In this document: one piece after another, positions 34,225 through 44,865 of the stretch
How the letters are laid out: the number at the start of each line of letters is the position of its first letter
Position numbering within the stretch: position 1 is the stretch's first letter
Assembly: GCA_963680875.1 (NCBI GenBank)
Contig: OY804584.1
Coordinates: 94,260,031-94,324,030, forward strand
DNA from: Bathymodiolus brooksi
Lineage: Eukaryota > Mollusca > Bivalvia > Mytilida > Modiolidae
Direction: 5' to 3'
Length of the DNA stretch: 64,000 nucleotides
Position numbers and translations under genes: made by a program
The notes under the pieces: model-generated
Told to the model about the DNA's origin: nothing
What the model saw: only the letters and a program-made list of their open reading frames with translations
The model's database searches: none

Positions 34225-36413
34225 ACAGCAATCTAACTCAGCAATTTTAATATATTGTATATGATGACGAAGAAGTCATCATACAGTCACAGGTAATAAA
34301 GTATATTATACAAACGTCTTCATAATCCACTTACACATTACATGGACCAAACAGTCCTGATTTCAGGCCTAGGGAATTACACAATATTACCCCTACCTTT
34401 TGATAATAAAAATAAAATATAGAGCATCTGGGATCTACCCTGGTTTTGGTGGAGTCCATGCCACTCATCTTTTTTGTTTTGTTATTTGTGTTTTTTTCGT
34501 CGTGTGTCGACATTGCGTTCTGAATTGTCTATCCCTGATTGCCCCTTCGGTTTTAACTAACCTTTATTTCCAAAAGGCAAAGCAATAATACATGCAAGAA
34601 ACGTTTGAACATACCAAAGGGACAATCAGAAGCCGTTAATCGAAGTAGTAATGACACTACATTGGAAAGGAAAAAGACAAGAAAACAATAAGTAGTGGTA
34701 GACAAAACATTACACAGTAAACTGAAGATTTAGCAACACGAATCCACCAAAAAACGGAGGTGACCAGGGCCTATGAGAGGGGGAGGGGGGTCATCGGTCC
34801 GGGTCCCGGATAGCCAAGAAGGGGCATGTGAATATCTGAAGGAAGGGCCACATAGCCTTTGCCATAGGCCTTTTTTTTGGGGGGGGGGATATTTTCAACT
34901 ATTTTTAGTTTATTTAGAAAAATAATTATGTAAAATTCACTTAGACTTCTGAATTCTGATTGTTGATCATCACTCACATTTACATTTACATTGTAACCAG
35001 GAAGGCCATCATTTCATTATTTAACATATATTTATTACTGTCTTTCAGGTTTATTGGACCTGAAATCCTCAATTTTGATAAAAGTCTTGCAAAATTTCCC
35101 TTGGAGGCCCTGGAGGTGACCATGTGCAATTATTGCCAGGAAGAGCAGGTCATTACAGATTGCATAACAGTGAGTGAGCTCGAGTGAGTGCTTCTTGATT
35201 AACTGCAATTCAGCAATTTTTCAGCTATATTATAGCGATTGTATAATAGTTAATAATGTAAAACTGATGTGGGCTTTCCTCGAATATCATCACAATTACG
35301 CGGTAAGGGAAACAATTCAAATTTATATATTTTTTTATCCAATTAGACAAGAATGAGTTATCGAACATTGTCTTGATTTTCTATCCAACAGATACAATTG
35401 AACTTTTAACATATTAATTTAATGGAAAATTTTGTATTTGACTGATCAATGTTAATTCAAGTCATTTAATTATTTCAGAAATGTCATGAATAGTTATTTA
35501 TTTGAGCAATAAAAAGAAGGGAATTACATGAACTTCCTGTGGATGAGTATATGTCAAACCTGCCTTAAAAGGTACCTCTATATAGCAAATCACTGTATCT
35601 AGAACTGTATATATAGATAATATTAGTACAGTGTCTCAAAATATAACGTTTATGTATATGAGGTTTAAACACAGGGATATAGGCGAGATTGGATTTTAAG
35701 AGTGGTTGCTCACTAAGCAAAAGTCGGCGGATAGACCTGTTGCTCCACTCGGACACTCGGATAAGCAACAAATACCATTTGTGTAGTCTTTGATTTGGAT
35801 CGCCAACCATTACAACACCGATGCGGTTTGGGGGTTTATCACCGCTGTCATATTATAGTGGAAGGATTACCCCTTTGATATCTTTAAACTCTTTAAACAC
35901 TTCTTGCAATCAACAATATCACAATTAAGTTCTAACAATCAGTTTCATTGATGCAGGAGAGTAGAGTACAGAGAGAAATTCAGCGAACTGTATTCATATA
36001 ACTTACATTACAGTTTAATACCTTGAATCGAGTATAAATCATCACGAGCGGGAATCAACTTAACCTTTGAACTATGATGGTAATAGACATTGATTGCATA
36101 GGTAGATGAAATTCAAACTACAGTCCGAAAAGGGTCAGGACGACCACCAGTTTTGATGGAATAAAACCAAAAACAAACAAGAAAACCACACTGTACGAAT
36201 AGTTCTAAACTACAAAGAAAAATCGTGGAAAGAGTTAAAAAAAAGCATACTCCTAACACACAACCACCCACTTTACTTACTTGGTATAGGCACTTCAATA
36301 AACAGTGACGGGGTGAAGCTAGTTTTATAGGGCCCAAACTGATGTGGTCACATAAGTGCTTTCCAAAATTTATTTTGTGTATGCAAATTAATTTGTACAT
36401 AATGCTTATCTTA
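34225..36413. repeat. Third collinear segment of the tandem duplication, block A
   Basis: Matches 52810-56067 with indels, beginning AGCAATCTAACTCAGCAATT and ending TTATTTTGTGTATGCAAATT. It includes R2+R1 back to back (34420-34770), a G-run, a CTTTCAGGTTTATTG...GGAGGCCCTGGAGGTGA stretch (35045-35180) that looks exon-like but is broken differently in each copy, a SINE tail (35180-35300), reverse SINE R4 (35690-35810), a reverse SINE R3 fragment (36030-36125) and reverse R6 (36220-36350). A third, partial copy is at 62217-62700. Confidence 0.75.
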
Positions 36414-36811
36414 GAAACAATTTGGTTGATCGTTACGAAATATGCATATCCTAAATGACAATGGATCTTTTACTTTTGATGTATATGTTTTCTTTTCTCT
36501 ATCACTGCCATGACTGTTGTCGGACTTTATATATGAGTAACCTGGCGGGTGTCTATTAAGGAGGAGGAACTACTTACTCTTCGCGAGTACCTGGGTTCAC
36601 CGCGGTATTATGATAGGGGTCCATGTTGCTCAACTTTTTAATTGTTATGTTGTGCATTTATGTGCCTTTACGTTCTGAGTTCCGTGTTGAGATGTCTGTT
36701 ACGATTTCCGCATAAAAACGATGGTTGGTCCGTCTCTACCTCTAGTTGTTTGTAGGAGGGTTCATGTCTTATTTATGTTATTTGCATTTGTTTGCATATA
36801 GTGTTGTTCAC
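36414..36811 (+). repeat. Junction between blocks A and B, holding an R2 copy
   Basis: 36430-36560 resembles 34060-34180. 36650-36811 is R2 (ACGATGGTTGGTCCGTCTCT, AGTTGTTTGTAGGAGGGTTC, ATAGTGTTGTTCACTA). It runs straight into GPCR coding sequence at 36812, creating a chimeric open frame of 112 codons (36746-37084) whose first about 25 residues are repeat-derived. Confidence 0.65.
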
Positions 36812-37530
36812 TATTCTGTTCTCCTGATAGAAACCTCATCTGTTGATGGAAGAAATACATGCATAGCGATATATCCTTATGCTCATTACATTTTTAATGT
36901 TTTTATGACGTGTTCAACATGGATTAATGTTGCATTAGCCATGGAAAGGTATATATTTGTTTATCACGGGACAAAGGCTAAGTTTATAACAACTATTAAC
37001 CGTGCAACCTTTATATCTTTAGGAATTTCCGCTGCTTCCATTGTAATTTCGCTACCTTATGCGCTTAAATATGAAGCTTTGTAAATAAGTGACTCGGAAT
37101 AAGACGATGTATAATTTATCAGTTTCGACATTATGGAAGGGAGGTAACTTCGCATATATTTTCATCTGGTTCCATTATGCAATTCGGTCTATAATTCCAG
37201 TTAGCTTACTGGTTGTAGCTAGCATACTAATTGTATGTGAACTCCGAACATGTCGACTTAGAAATGGAAAAAAACGAATCAGTTTGTGCGTGGTGTTATT
37301 GTTGTCTTCGTTGTGTGTGTGTTTCCAGATACAATTCTCTCAACGTTTTTCAAGACAGGTTACCACGAAGCTTCGTACTTAGCTAAAGGTATCCGTGAAA
37401 TTACAGACTTTTTACCCTTTCTCTTTATTCTTTATTCCATATTTAACAAGCAATTTGCTAAACACACGAAAGAGTTACTTCGGTACACTTTGCGGGAGAG
37501 ACTCAACAGCGTTTTTTTAATAAATTGTGG
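36812..37530 (+). pseudogene. Decayed, 5'-truncated GPCR copy
   Basis: Homologous to the receptor at 6793-7827 from the end of TM2 onward (VLLIETSS, IAIYPYAHYIFN, AMERYIFVYHG, ISLPYALKYEA). The N-terminus, TM1 and TM2 are absent, because the duplicated block starts here. Further damage: an in-frame stop TAA at 37081, a one-base insertion just after it (GTGACTCGG against GTGACCGG), a four-base deletion in TM6, a deletion removing part of TM7, and loss of about 40 bases of the C-tail. The Asp/Glu-Arg-Tyr site still reads MERY. Not functional as a receptor. Confidence 0.92.
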
Positions 37531-37584
37531 ATGTGTATTATGTTATATGTTTTATTGGTGTAAAACACCACTTTCACACCCCAT

Positions 37585-37745
37585 TGTGCTTTGTCCGAGT
37601 GCGGTAGGTCGTGGATTCTATTCCAGATTGGGTCATACCAAAGCTGTTAAGTCGGTAAGTACGAAGCATTAATGAGTAGCAGAAAATTAAGGATAGATCA
37701 GACTGGAGTGACATGTCAATGCGAGAACTGATGGTTTATTAAGCT
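37585..37745 (+). repeat. SINE R4 remnant, block B copy
   Basis: GTCCGAGTGCGGTAGGTCGT, CAGATTGGGTCATACCAAAG, ACTGGAGTGACATGTCAATG. It is better preserved at its 5' end than the block A version at 7905-8045. Confidence 0.6.
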
Positions 37746-37919
37746 AACACTCTTTTTCAACACAAAACAATATTATTTATATCAAATATTTCGTTGTATT
37801 TTTTTTTTTTTGCTTTGCGATACACAAATATCTAACGACATCCTATTTGGGGGTCATTTCAGGATTCGTATTTTTAACCGACCAATCAGTGTTGAGTCTA
37901 CCAAATATTTAGGTATTAA

Positions 37920-39049
37920 GGGTGTAGGCCTGGGTAACCTCGAAATTTTCCCATTGTTCATTTTTGTTTTAATTTGCATCATTGAATAGTTATGTCTAAA
38001 TACATCATCTGCCAAAGTTTCAAAAAATGTCACCGTCCCGTTTTCTCCATAGCCCATTCTAAATATAGCAATTTTGTGGGTATTCCCGATGCCAGATGGT
38101 AATACTAGTTTCAGAAGCTTCAAATAGATATACACATTTATTTCTGGTTGAAAGAGAATAGAATATTTTGACTTTAATGCACTTGAGAGTGTTATTGTTG
38201 AATATTTATGAAATATCTAGCATATATGAATACCCTGTTTGGAGATAATCATGTGCAAAACTTTTGAAATTGGAAAAAAGGGGGATGCCCTGAGCTTTCA
38301 CCCTGGTATTAAAATCTTATTTTAGAAAATCCTGTCGATTAATTTCCACCAAAAATTGCTACAGTAAAGAATATACATATAGACATGACAGCACCAAATG
38401 TTACAAACTTTTACCGTCAGATTTTTAAAAATTTTTAAATTATGTTTTTCATGAAAGGAACCCAGAAAAAATGAAATTGTCAAGGAAAGTTATTACACAC
38501 TCATCCAATGCTATTTCTTTATTTGTGAGATAAAAAAAAATAATTACCATAAATAACAAAAAACTTTTGAATTCTTATATTTAATATAGTGGATGTCCAA
38601 ATTACCAAATTACTGCAATTGTCTTTTTTTATTTGCAGGTCGGTTGAGGAGGGGGAGGGGTGGTTTGAAGTTGACTCTACTTGATAAATTTATTACAAAA
38701 AACAGACAGTTACCCAGCTGTATTGTTAAATTCCTTCAAATCCTGTCCTCCAGTTGTATTCATTTGATAATGGTTAGTCTTTAGTTGTCTTATGTAAAGA
38801 TCATTTGAATGTGTGTTTAATACTACTATAAAATTAATTTACACGCTGGTATATCAACCTTTGTACAGTTATTTTCTCTGTTTTCTGAAATATGAATCTT
38901 TCTCAAACTGCCAGCAATCATATTATAGGAATAAAGGTTATTTTGGGGAAATTTATACATGTGAGAATTTATCATTTCACCTGCAAACTTAAAGAAAAAA
39001 TTAAAATTTGTGAAAATAGAGTTGTCTCCCATACCCCAGGTCTACACCC
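37920..39049. mobile_element. Non-autonomous DNA transposon in a TTAA target
   Basis: 1,130 bp flanked by TTAA on both sides (37916-37919 and 39050-39053). Terminal inverted repeats: GGGTGTAGGCCTGGG at the left and the complement of CCCCAGGTCTACACCC at the right. Block A (around 8200) lacks the insert and reads straight across. No frame exceeds about 93 codons, so transposase came from elsewhere. TTAA targets are used by piggyBac, Kolobok and Sola3; the GGG termini do not look like classic piggyBac, so the superfamily is open. Confidence 0.85.
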
Positions 39050-39294
39050 TTAAATCGATTATACGGCAATAACTGTTATCATATTGGTCAATATATTTAA
39101 GTCTTGCATATGATTGAAAGATCAAAGATAATTGTCATGACAACAAACAGGATGGTGTTAAATGTTAGTGTATCGTCAATGAAAAAGAATTGATGACAAA
39201 AAGGATACAACAACTCTTAATTAGATTGAGAATAAAACTACTATAATCATCAAAACTTGTTATCACCATGAACTAGCTGAAATAGTCAGTTATA

Positions 39295-40085
39295 CTGGAA
39301 GACCCAACAGAAATACAAAGAGGAAACCACTGACCAATAACACATTGTATCCTATAACAATTATACTAGAAGAGCTAATAGAAGTACCCAGAGGAAACCG
39401 CTAGCCACTAACACATTGCATCATATAACAGTTCTACTAGAAGAGCTAATAGAAGTACCCAGAGGAAACCACTAGCCACTAACACATTGTATCCTATAAC
39501 AGTTATATTAGAAGAGCTAATAGAAGTACGTACCCAGAGGAAACCCCTGGCCACTAAGACATTGTACCCTATAACATTTATTCTGGAAGAGCTAATAGAA
39601 GTACCCAGACGAAACAACTAGCCACTAAGACATTGTACCCTATAACAGTTATACTAGAAGAGCTAATAGAAGTACCCAGACGAAAACACTGGCCGCTAAG
39701 ACATTGTACCCTATAACAGTTATACTAGAAGAGCTAATAGACGTACCCAGACGAAACCACTAGCCACTAACACATTGTATTATATAACAGTTATACTAGA
39801 AGAGGTAATAGAAGCACGTCCCCAGAGGAAAACACTGGCCACTAAGACATTGTACCCTATTACAGTCATACTAGAAGAGCTAATAGAAGTAATTACCCAG
39901 ACGAAACAACTGGCCACTAAGACATTGTACCCTCTAACCGTTATACTGGAAGAGATAATAGAAGTACCCAGACGAAACCACTGGCCACTAAGACATTGTA
40001 CCCTATAACAGTTATACTGGAAGAACTAATAGAAGTACCCAGACGAAACCACTGGCCACTAAGACATTGTATTATATAACATTAT
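39295..40085. repeat. 71-bp tandem repeat array, block B
   Basis: About eleven units of ACTGGCCACTAAGACATTGT, CCTATAACAGTTATACTAGA, AGAGCTAATAGAAGTACCCA. It is longer and more regular than the block A array at 8640-9215. Frames on both strands (39408-39617, 39775-40008) arise from the repeat. Confidence 0.85.
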
Positions 40086-40448
40086 ATCGATTACGCTAAT
40101 AGATGGAATCGAATCGAACTAGCAATTTTGTGGTGATTGTCATGAGTTTGTGATAGGTTGATGTAAATCCAACTGTCATGGGATCGCAGCCGGCTAATCA
40201 TTTATATTTTGTTAGATATAATTGTCTGAAACCTAAAGTGTAAATAAGAAATATTTTCTTATTTGATGAATATTGCATAGAAATAATAAAATTAGTAAAA
40301 AAGGAGTGTGTTATGCTTTGTAGTGTTTGGTATTTGTGTAAATTCCTATTTCTCACTCAATCTTTTGTGTTCAATATTTTATCTAGCGTGAACATATTGG
40401 GATTTGTTTAGGTTAACTTATTTTTAATGCTAATTTTCAAATGAATAC

Positions 40449-40895
40449 GCCCACCTCCCAGAGGGTGTGCCGGGGGTAGAATAGGCACCATGTTTCTCCG
40501 TCCTAGAGGCACTAGTCCTCTAAAAGGGGCCAACCCCGCGGGAACCCCGGAAAATAGAAATGGTACCGAGAGCTTCTTCAGCTTGAAGGGGCGTCCGCCG
40601 GTTGTGCGGGATGTATAAATTCACAACCAACCCGTCCTTCGGATGAAACGTAAATAAAACCGAGGTCCCGTGTTGAGATATTGCCACCCTCTTCGCACGT
40701 TAAAGAACCCAGTGTAATTGCTCATTATGCTCATGATGAGTGTTCCATATGAGACATGTTGCACTGGCTGAAACTATTTGTTTGCCCATTGGCCTATCCT
40801 TTCCCCGTTTTCAACCTACATATTGGTTTATTGTTCTCGTCCTGCATATAGCTGAAAAATTGCTCGCTGGACGTTAAACATCAATCAATCAATCA
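40449..40895 (+). mobile_element. GC-rich SINE-like retroposon with CACGTTAAAGAACCC motif
   Basis: About 450 bp, clearly more GC-rich than its surroundings. Landmarks: GGTGTGCCGGGGGTAGAATA, AAAAGGGGCCAACCCCGCGG, CGAGGTCCCGTGTTGAGATA, CGCACGTTAAAGAACCCAGT, CTCGCTGGACGTTAAACATC and a (CAAT)n tail. Flanks CAAATGAATAC and CAAATTAATAC are a probable target-site duplication, and block A lacks the insert (10510-10525). A reverse tail fragment is at 61935-62010. The CACGTTAAAGAACCC box is widespread in mollusc repeats as far as I recall. Confidence 0.75.
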
Positions 40896-40904
40896 AATTA
40901 ATAC

Positions 40905-41150
40905 AGGTTAGGGGTATAGTGTTTATTGTCACTTTAAACTATAGTTCAGTTATATTGTGGCGGTCAGTTGTATTGGTGGAGGAAGTCGGAGAAAACTACC
41001 GGCTTGCCGCAAGTCGCTGACAAACATAATGTTGTATCGAGTACATCTCGCCATGAGCGGGTTTCGAACTCACAACTTTATTAATGATAGACACTTATTA
41101 CATGAGTAGTTGTAAATAAACTACCATACGATCACGACGACTACTACCCC
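40905..41150 (-). repeat. SINE R3, reverse, block B copy
   Basis: GGTCAGTTGTATTGGTGGAG, GGCTTGCCGCAAGTCGCTGA, GGGTTTCGAACTCACAACTT. It corresponds to 10525-10740 in block A. Confidence 0.65.
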
Positions 41151-42109
41151 TCAAATTAGTACGTAAATATCCTAATTAATAAGACATTCCCATTTTTCAA
41201 AATTTTATCTAGCAAGGTAAAAAGAAGGTTACATAAGCAAATGCACTCAGTGTCCAAACATGTTACTATAGCAACAATGAATTGACCGAATAAACTGAAT
41301 GTCAGTATCGATATATTTCCAATAATTAAAACAAAACATGGATGTCTAACTTTTACTGTGCATGCTGAGTTTATGTAATAATCTTCATCAGGTACAATCA
41401 AAGTCAAAAGATCAGAAAGCTAAATAATTTATATCATCTTCTGGGAGCATGAACAACTAAAGGGTCTAAACAGGAGAGGTAATAACAACGTAAATATCAT
41501 TCTAGTGCGCACGACACGTTTCTGGGATAACCTTCACCAGGTACGCTCACTCTCGAAATATTGGAAAACCAAATAATTTAAAAGTGCTAGGGAGCAATAG
41601 ACGAAAGTGTCTAACCTTGATAGTTAAAATCGGCAATGGTTACATACGTCTGTAGGAGATTAACATTCGTTGTAGTACATTACATTACTTAGCACGTGTC
41701 AATTTCACATTCTAATTTGACGTCCTTTAAATGCTATGGGTCCAATCCCTTCGTAGAATTGCGTCATAGATAGGCGTGGTCTGTGCTTGTAAAAGGGCTG
41801 TTCCATGACACGCCCTTGTAAAAGATACACAATGATGCAAGACAGAACATAAATAAACATGGGTGTATTGGAAAATAGGTGCAATTTGGAAATCGCAAAT
41901 ACGTTTCATATCAATGAAAAGATTTAAAAAAATGTTTTTGCATAAAAAATATAATGTCGTCTGCATGACTTGTATTAAGAAGAAAACATGTCGTCTACCA
42001 TGTCTACGACTACGTCACCTTCACCGTTGACATTAAGCAGTTTAGTTCAACTTAACAAAGTGGAATTTGCACTATTGTCATATAATCAAAGTCAGAAAGG
42101 GTTTTTAGA
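41151..42109. other. Block B counterpart of 10740-14570, no gene
   Basis: Contains the empty Tc1 site (around 41310-41395), R5 reverse (41390-41700) and the anchor at 42028-42080. The Crypton-like relic is absent. Small frames on both strands (41156-41407, 41727-41966) have no protein features. Confidence 0.5.
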
Positions 42110-42350
42110 TTGTATGGTCTTTAACGCCACTTTTAACAATATTTCAGTTGTATCGTGGTGGTTAGTTTTATGGGTGGAGGAAATCGGAGGACCTGGAGAA
42201 AACCACCGACTTTTCGTAAGTCACTTACAAATGTTGTACACCTCCCCCTGATCAGGATTCGAACTCACAACGTTAGTGGTGATAGTCATTGATTAAATTG
42301 GTAGTAGTAAATTCAACTACCATAACATCATGGTCACGACGGCCCTTTAA
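42110..42350 (-). repeat. SINE R3, reverse, nearly complete
   Basis: TTTAACGCCACTTTTAACAA, ATCGTGGTGGTTAGTTTTAT, CCTGGAGAAAACCACCGACT, GGATTCGAACTCACAACGTT, TAGTGGTGATAGTCATTGAT. The whole tail-to-head order of R3 is visible. The + frame 41988-42251 reads through it and is not a gene. Confidence 0.7.
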
Positions 42351-42586
42351 AGTCGGAAATGAGCAGATGATATATTCCTATATAGTGTTTCTTTTGTTTC
42401 AACTTTGTATTTATTTTATTAGTTTTATTTTTGCATCCCTGTCATTTCTCTTCTGTGTCAAGTGTTCAAAGAGTCCTTCAATACATGCATGGATAACTTA
42501 CGTGGACAAACAAAAATAAGCACCAAAATAACATCAGAAGGACAGAGATGGCCAGATATATAGGTATTATCGTAAAGCGTACCTTT

Positions 42587-42750
42587 CAACTGAAGGCTAT
42601 AAGTCGTATCAACTGAAGGCTAGAAGTCGTATCAACTGAAGGCTAGAAGTCGTATCAACTGAAGGCTAGAAGTCGTATCAACTGAAGGCTAGAAGTCGTA
42701 TCAACTGAAGGCTATAAGTCGTATCAACTGAAGGCTAGAAGTCATATCAC
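42587..42750. repeat. 23-bp tandem repeat
   Basis: Seven nearly identical units of CAACTGAAGGCTAGAAGTCG plus TAT. Variation is mainly GCTAGAAG against GCTATAAG. It lies just upstream of a reverse R5 copy (42780-42960). Confidence 0.9.
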
Positions 42751-43089
42751 CCCCATTTTAGGTTGATATTAAATTTAGTGCGTACGACGCGTTTCTTGAA
42801 TAACCTTCAGCTGATACGCTCAGAATTGATATATTATAAAGCCAAATGATTTATAAGTTCTGGGAGCAATAAAGTAAAGGCCCTAAACAGAATAACCGAA
42901 ATCAGCTAAGGTCACATATGAATAAGGGAGGAGAACCTAATTACATTATTTGGGTTTTGGAGCTTTTCGCAGTGTGTTTTTATTTTTATTTTTTTTTGCA
43001 TTTCATTTTATTGTGGTATCGAGCACACCTCGCCATGTGAAGGAATCGAAATCAAAATACAAGCATAGAGTAGTGAAACATGATAAAGC

Positions 43090-43395
43090 CAACCTTTACC
43101 TCCAGTTGTTTGTAGGAGGGATCATGTCTTATTTACGTTCGGTTCGTCTTTACCTCCAGTTGTTTGTAGGAGGGATCATGTCTTATTTACGTTCGGTTCG
43201 TCTTTACCTCCAGTTGTTTGTAGGAGGGATCATGTCTTATTTGTGTTACTTGTGTTTATTTACGTATAGTGGCGTCTAACACATATTTTTGTTGTATTTT
43301 TCGTCGTCTTGTGTACCATATGTTTCCAGTTTCTCTTGATTGTCCGTTTTTAATTGCCTTTTCCGTATTAGCTACTGTTTATTTACATAGAGATA
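43090..43395 (+). repeat. R2 repeat with triplicated 5' part
   Basis: CTTTACCTCCAGTTGTTTGT, AGGAGGGATCATGTCTTATT and a CGTTCGGTTCGT linker occur three times in a row (43090-43230), followed by one normal R2 3' part (TGTTTCCAGTTTCTCTTGAT). In block A the 5' part is single (17595). Frames over it are artefacts. Confidence 0.75.
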
Positions 43396-43899
43396 ATCAG
43401 CAATATCTGAATTTTGATCAGTTCACAAAAGTGTATTTAAGGTTTATGGTATGTTTAATTGTTTCTACCTATAAGAAGTGCCCTGTGTCGTATTCCCGAT
43501 GTTGCCTGTGTGTCTGGATTGCCCCTTCGGTTTTCTCTAACGTTTATTAAATAAATCAAGGATTTTTCAGTACTTTTATAAGAATAATATATTGTGTAAC
43601 CAAGGTATTTTAATTCACAGAAATTATGATGTCATTGACATTAAAAAGGAATTATCTAAATGAAACAGTTCTTTCTTTTCTGTTGTGTTGCAGTCCGATC
43701 AATGAAGGTCTGCAAAGACAGATTGTTCCTTCTGAAAATAAAGACACATGAACAAATGTAATGTATAGAGAGAAAAATCAAAGCAAAATATTTGATCGCA
43801 AATATTTGTGTTGAAACCCGGCCTTATGTTTATGATTTAAGGAAGTTTTAGGGCTTGTCCGACCAAATTCATAGATCGCCCGATTATGTGTGATGATTG

Positions 43900-44760
43900 G
43901 CATTTAGCTGACATGTAGAAAACACTTCAATGACCGCAGCATTCAATCCCGCCACTATTTAATGAACTTATTGTACCAAGCCAGGAGAGTGAATGGTCAT
44001 GTATATATGTGTGTAAGTGGTATCGAATTTACCAATGTTTCTACGATTTATCGGTTGGCATGTGGAACTTCCGACAGCAGTAATTGTTGTTAATTTGATG
44101 TGAGGAGAGTTTTAATCTGCAGACTGTGTTTAGTATATCTCTGAACAAAATGAGTATATCCAAGTGTCAGGAGCTAAGTAAACATTAGAGAAGACCGAAG
44201 GGGCAATCAAGAACGAACAATCCAGAGAAATTGACAACATTGGGTACACAAGACAAAAGACGAAGACTAACAAAACAAAAACACAACACAATATGTATTG
44301 GACGCTAATATACACAACCAAACACAAATAACGGAAATACAAACAACTGGAGGTAAAGACGAACCGAACATCGTTGTTATGCGGAAATCGTAACGGACAT
44401 CACAACACTGAACTAAGAACAGGTGGATGACATATTGGTGGATACTGACATTCCTTGATTTCTGAGACAAAAATTGATACATTTTAACAAAAGACATTAT
44501 TTAAGGTAAAATTAGTATATAACTCACTTCCATTTTACTTAGACCATGGAAACAATCGGTCAAACGCATCATTTTATTAAGAGGGGAGGTTCGGGCACAT
44601 AACACTAGTTTTACACTGCCACTGTTAATTGAAGTCATGCACCAAGCAAGGAAAGTGAACGATCATGTTTATGTTAGGGGTATCGACTTTACTTCTGTTT
44701 CTATGGTTTTTCGAATGGATTTTGGAATTGTTCTGACGGTTTGGTATGATTCACTATTGT
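43900..44760. repeat. R6, reverse R2, R6 downstream of ependymin B
   Basis: R6 at 43900-44090 and 44560-44760; reverse R2 at 44160-44405 (GAAGACCGAAGGGGCAATCA, ACAAACAACTGGAGGTAAAG). Same order as 18830-19570 in block A, where R2 has lost its middle. Confidence 0.65.
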
Positions 44761-44865
44761 ATTGTAACACCATCTGTCACTTTTCTAACTTATTTTGATG
44801 GGATAGTGAAAAATGAGGTCAAAATAAAGAAGACATTGCCATTCGGCATGCTAATTGTCACTTAC

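Larger units (their letters stand above)
7043..36413. repeat. Block A of a ~29-kb tandem duplication
   Basis: Three segments recur downstream in the same order and strand: 7043-13042 with 36812-41770, about 17140-24180 with 43010-49880, and 34225-36413 with 52810-56067. A smaller anchor between the first two (14518-14570 with 42028-42080, both containing CAAAGTGGAATTTGCA) supports collinearity. Block A alone carries the Tc1 element, the Crypton relic and most of 24-34 kb. Confidence 0.8.

Noticed and set aside
35045..35180. Exon after CTTTCAG with protein-like reading (plus strand)
   Set aside because: The duplicate at 54135-54310 is changed by indels that break any common frame, and the supposed donor side is SINE tail sequence.
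42950..43279. 109-codon frame with three repeats of a LQLFVGGIMSYL motif
   Set aside because: It comes from the triplicated 5' part of R2; no protein support.
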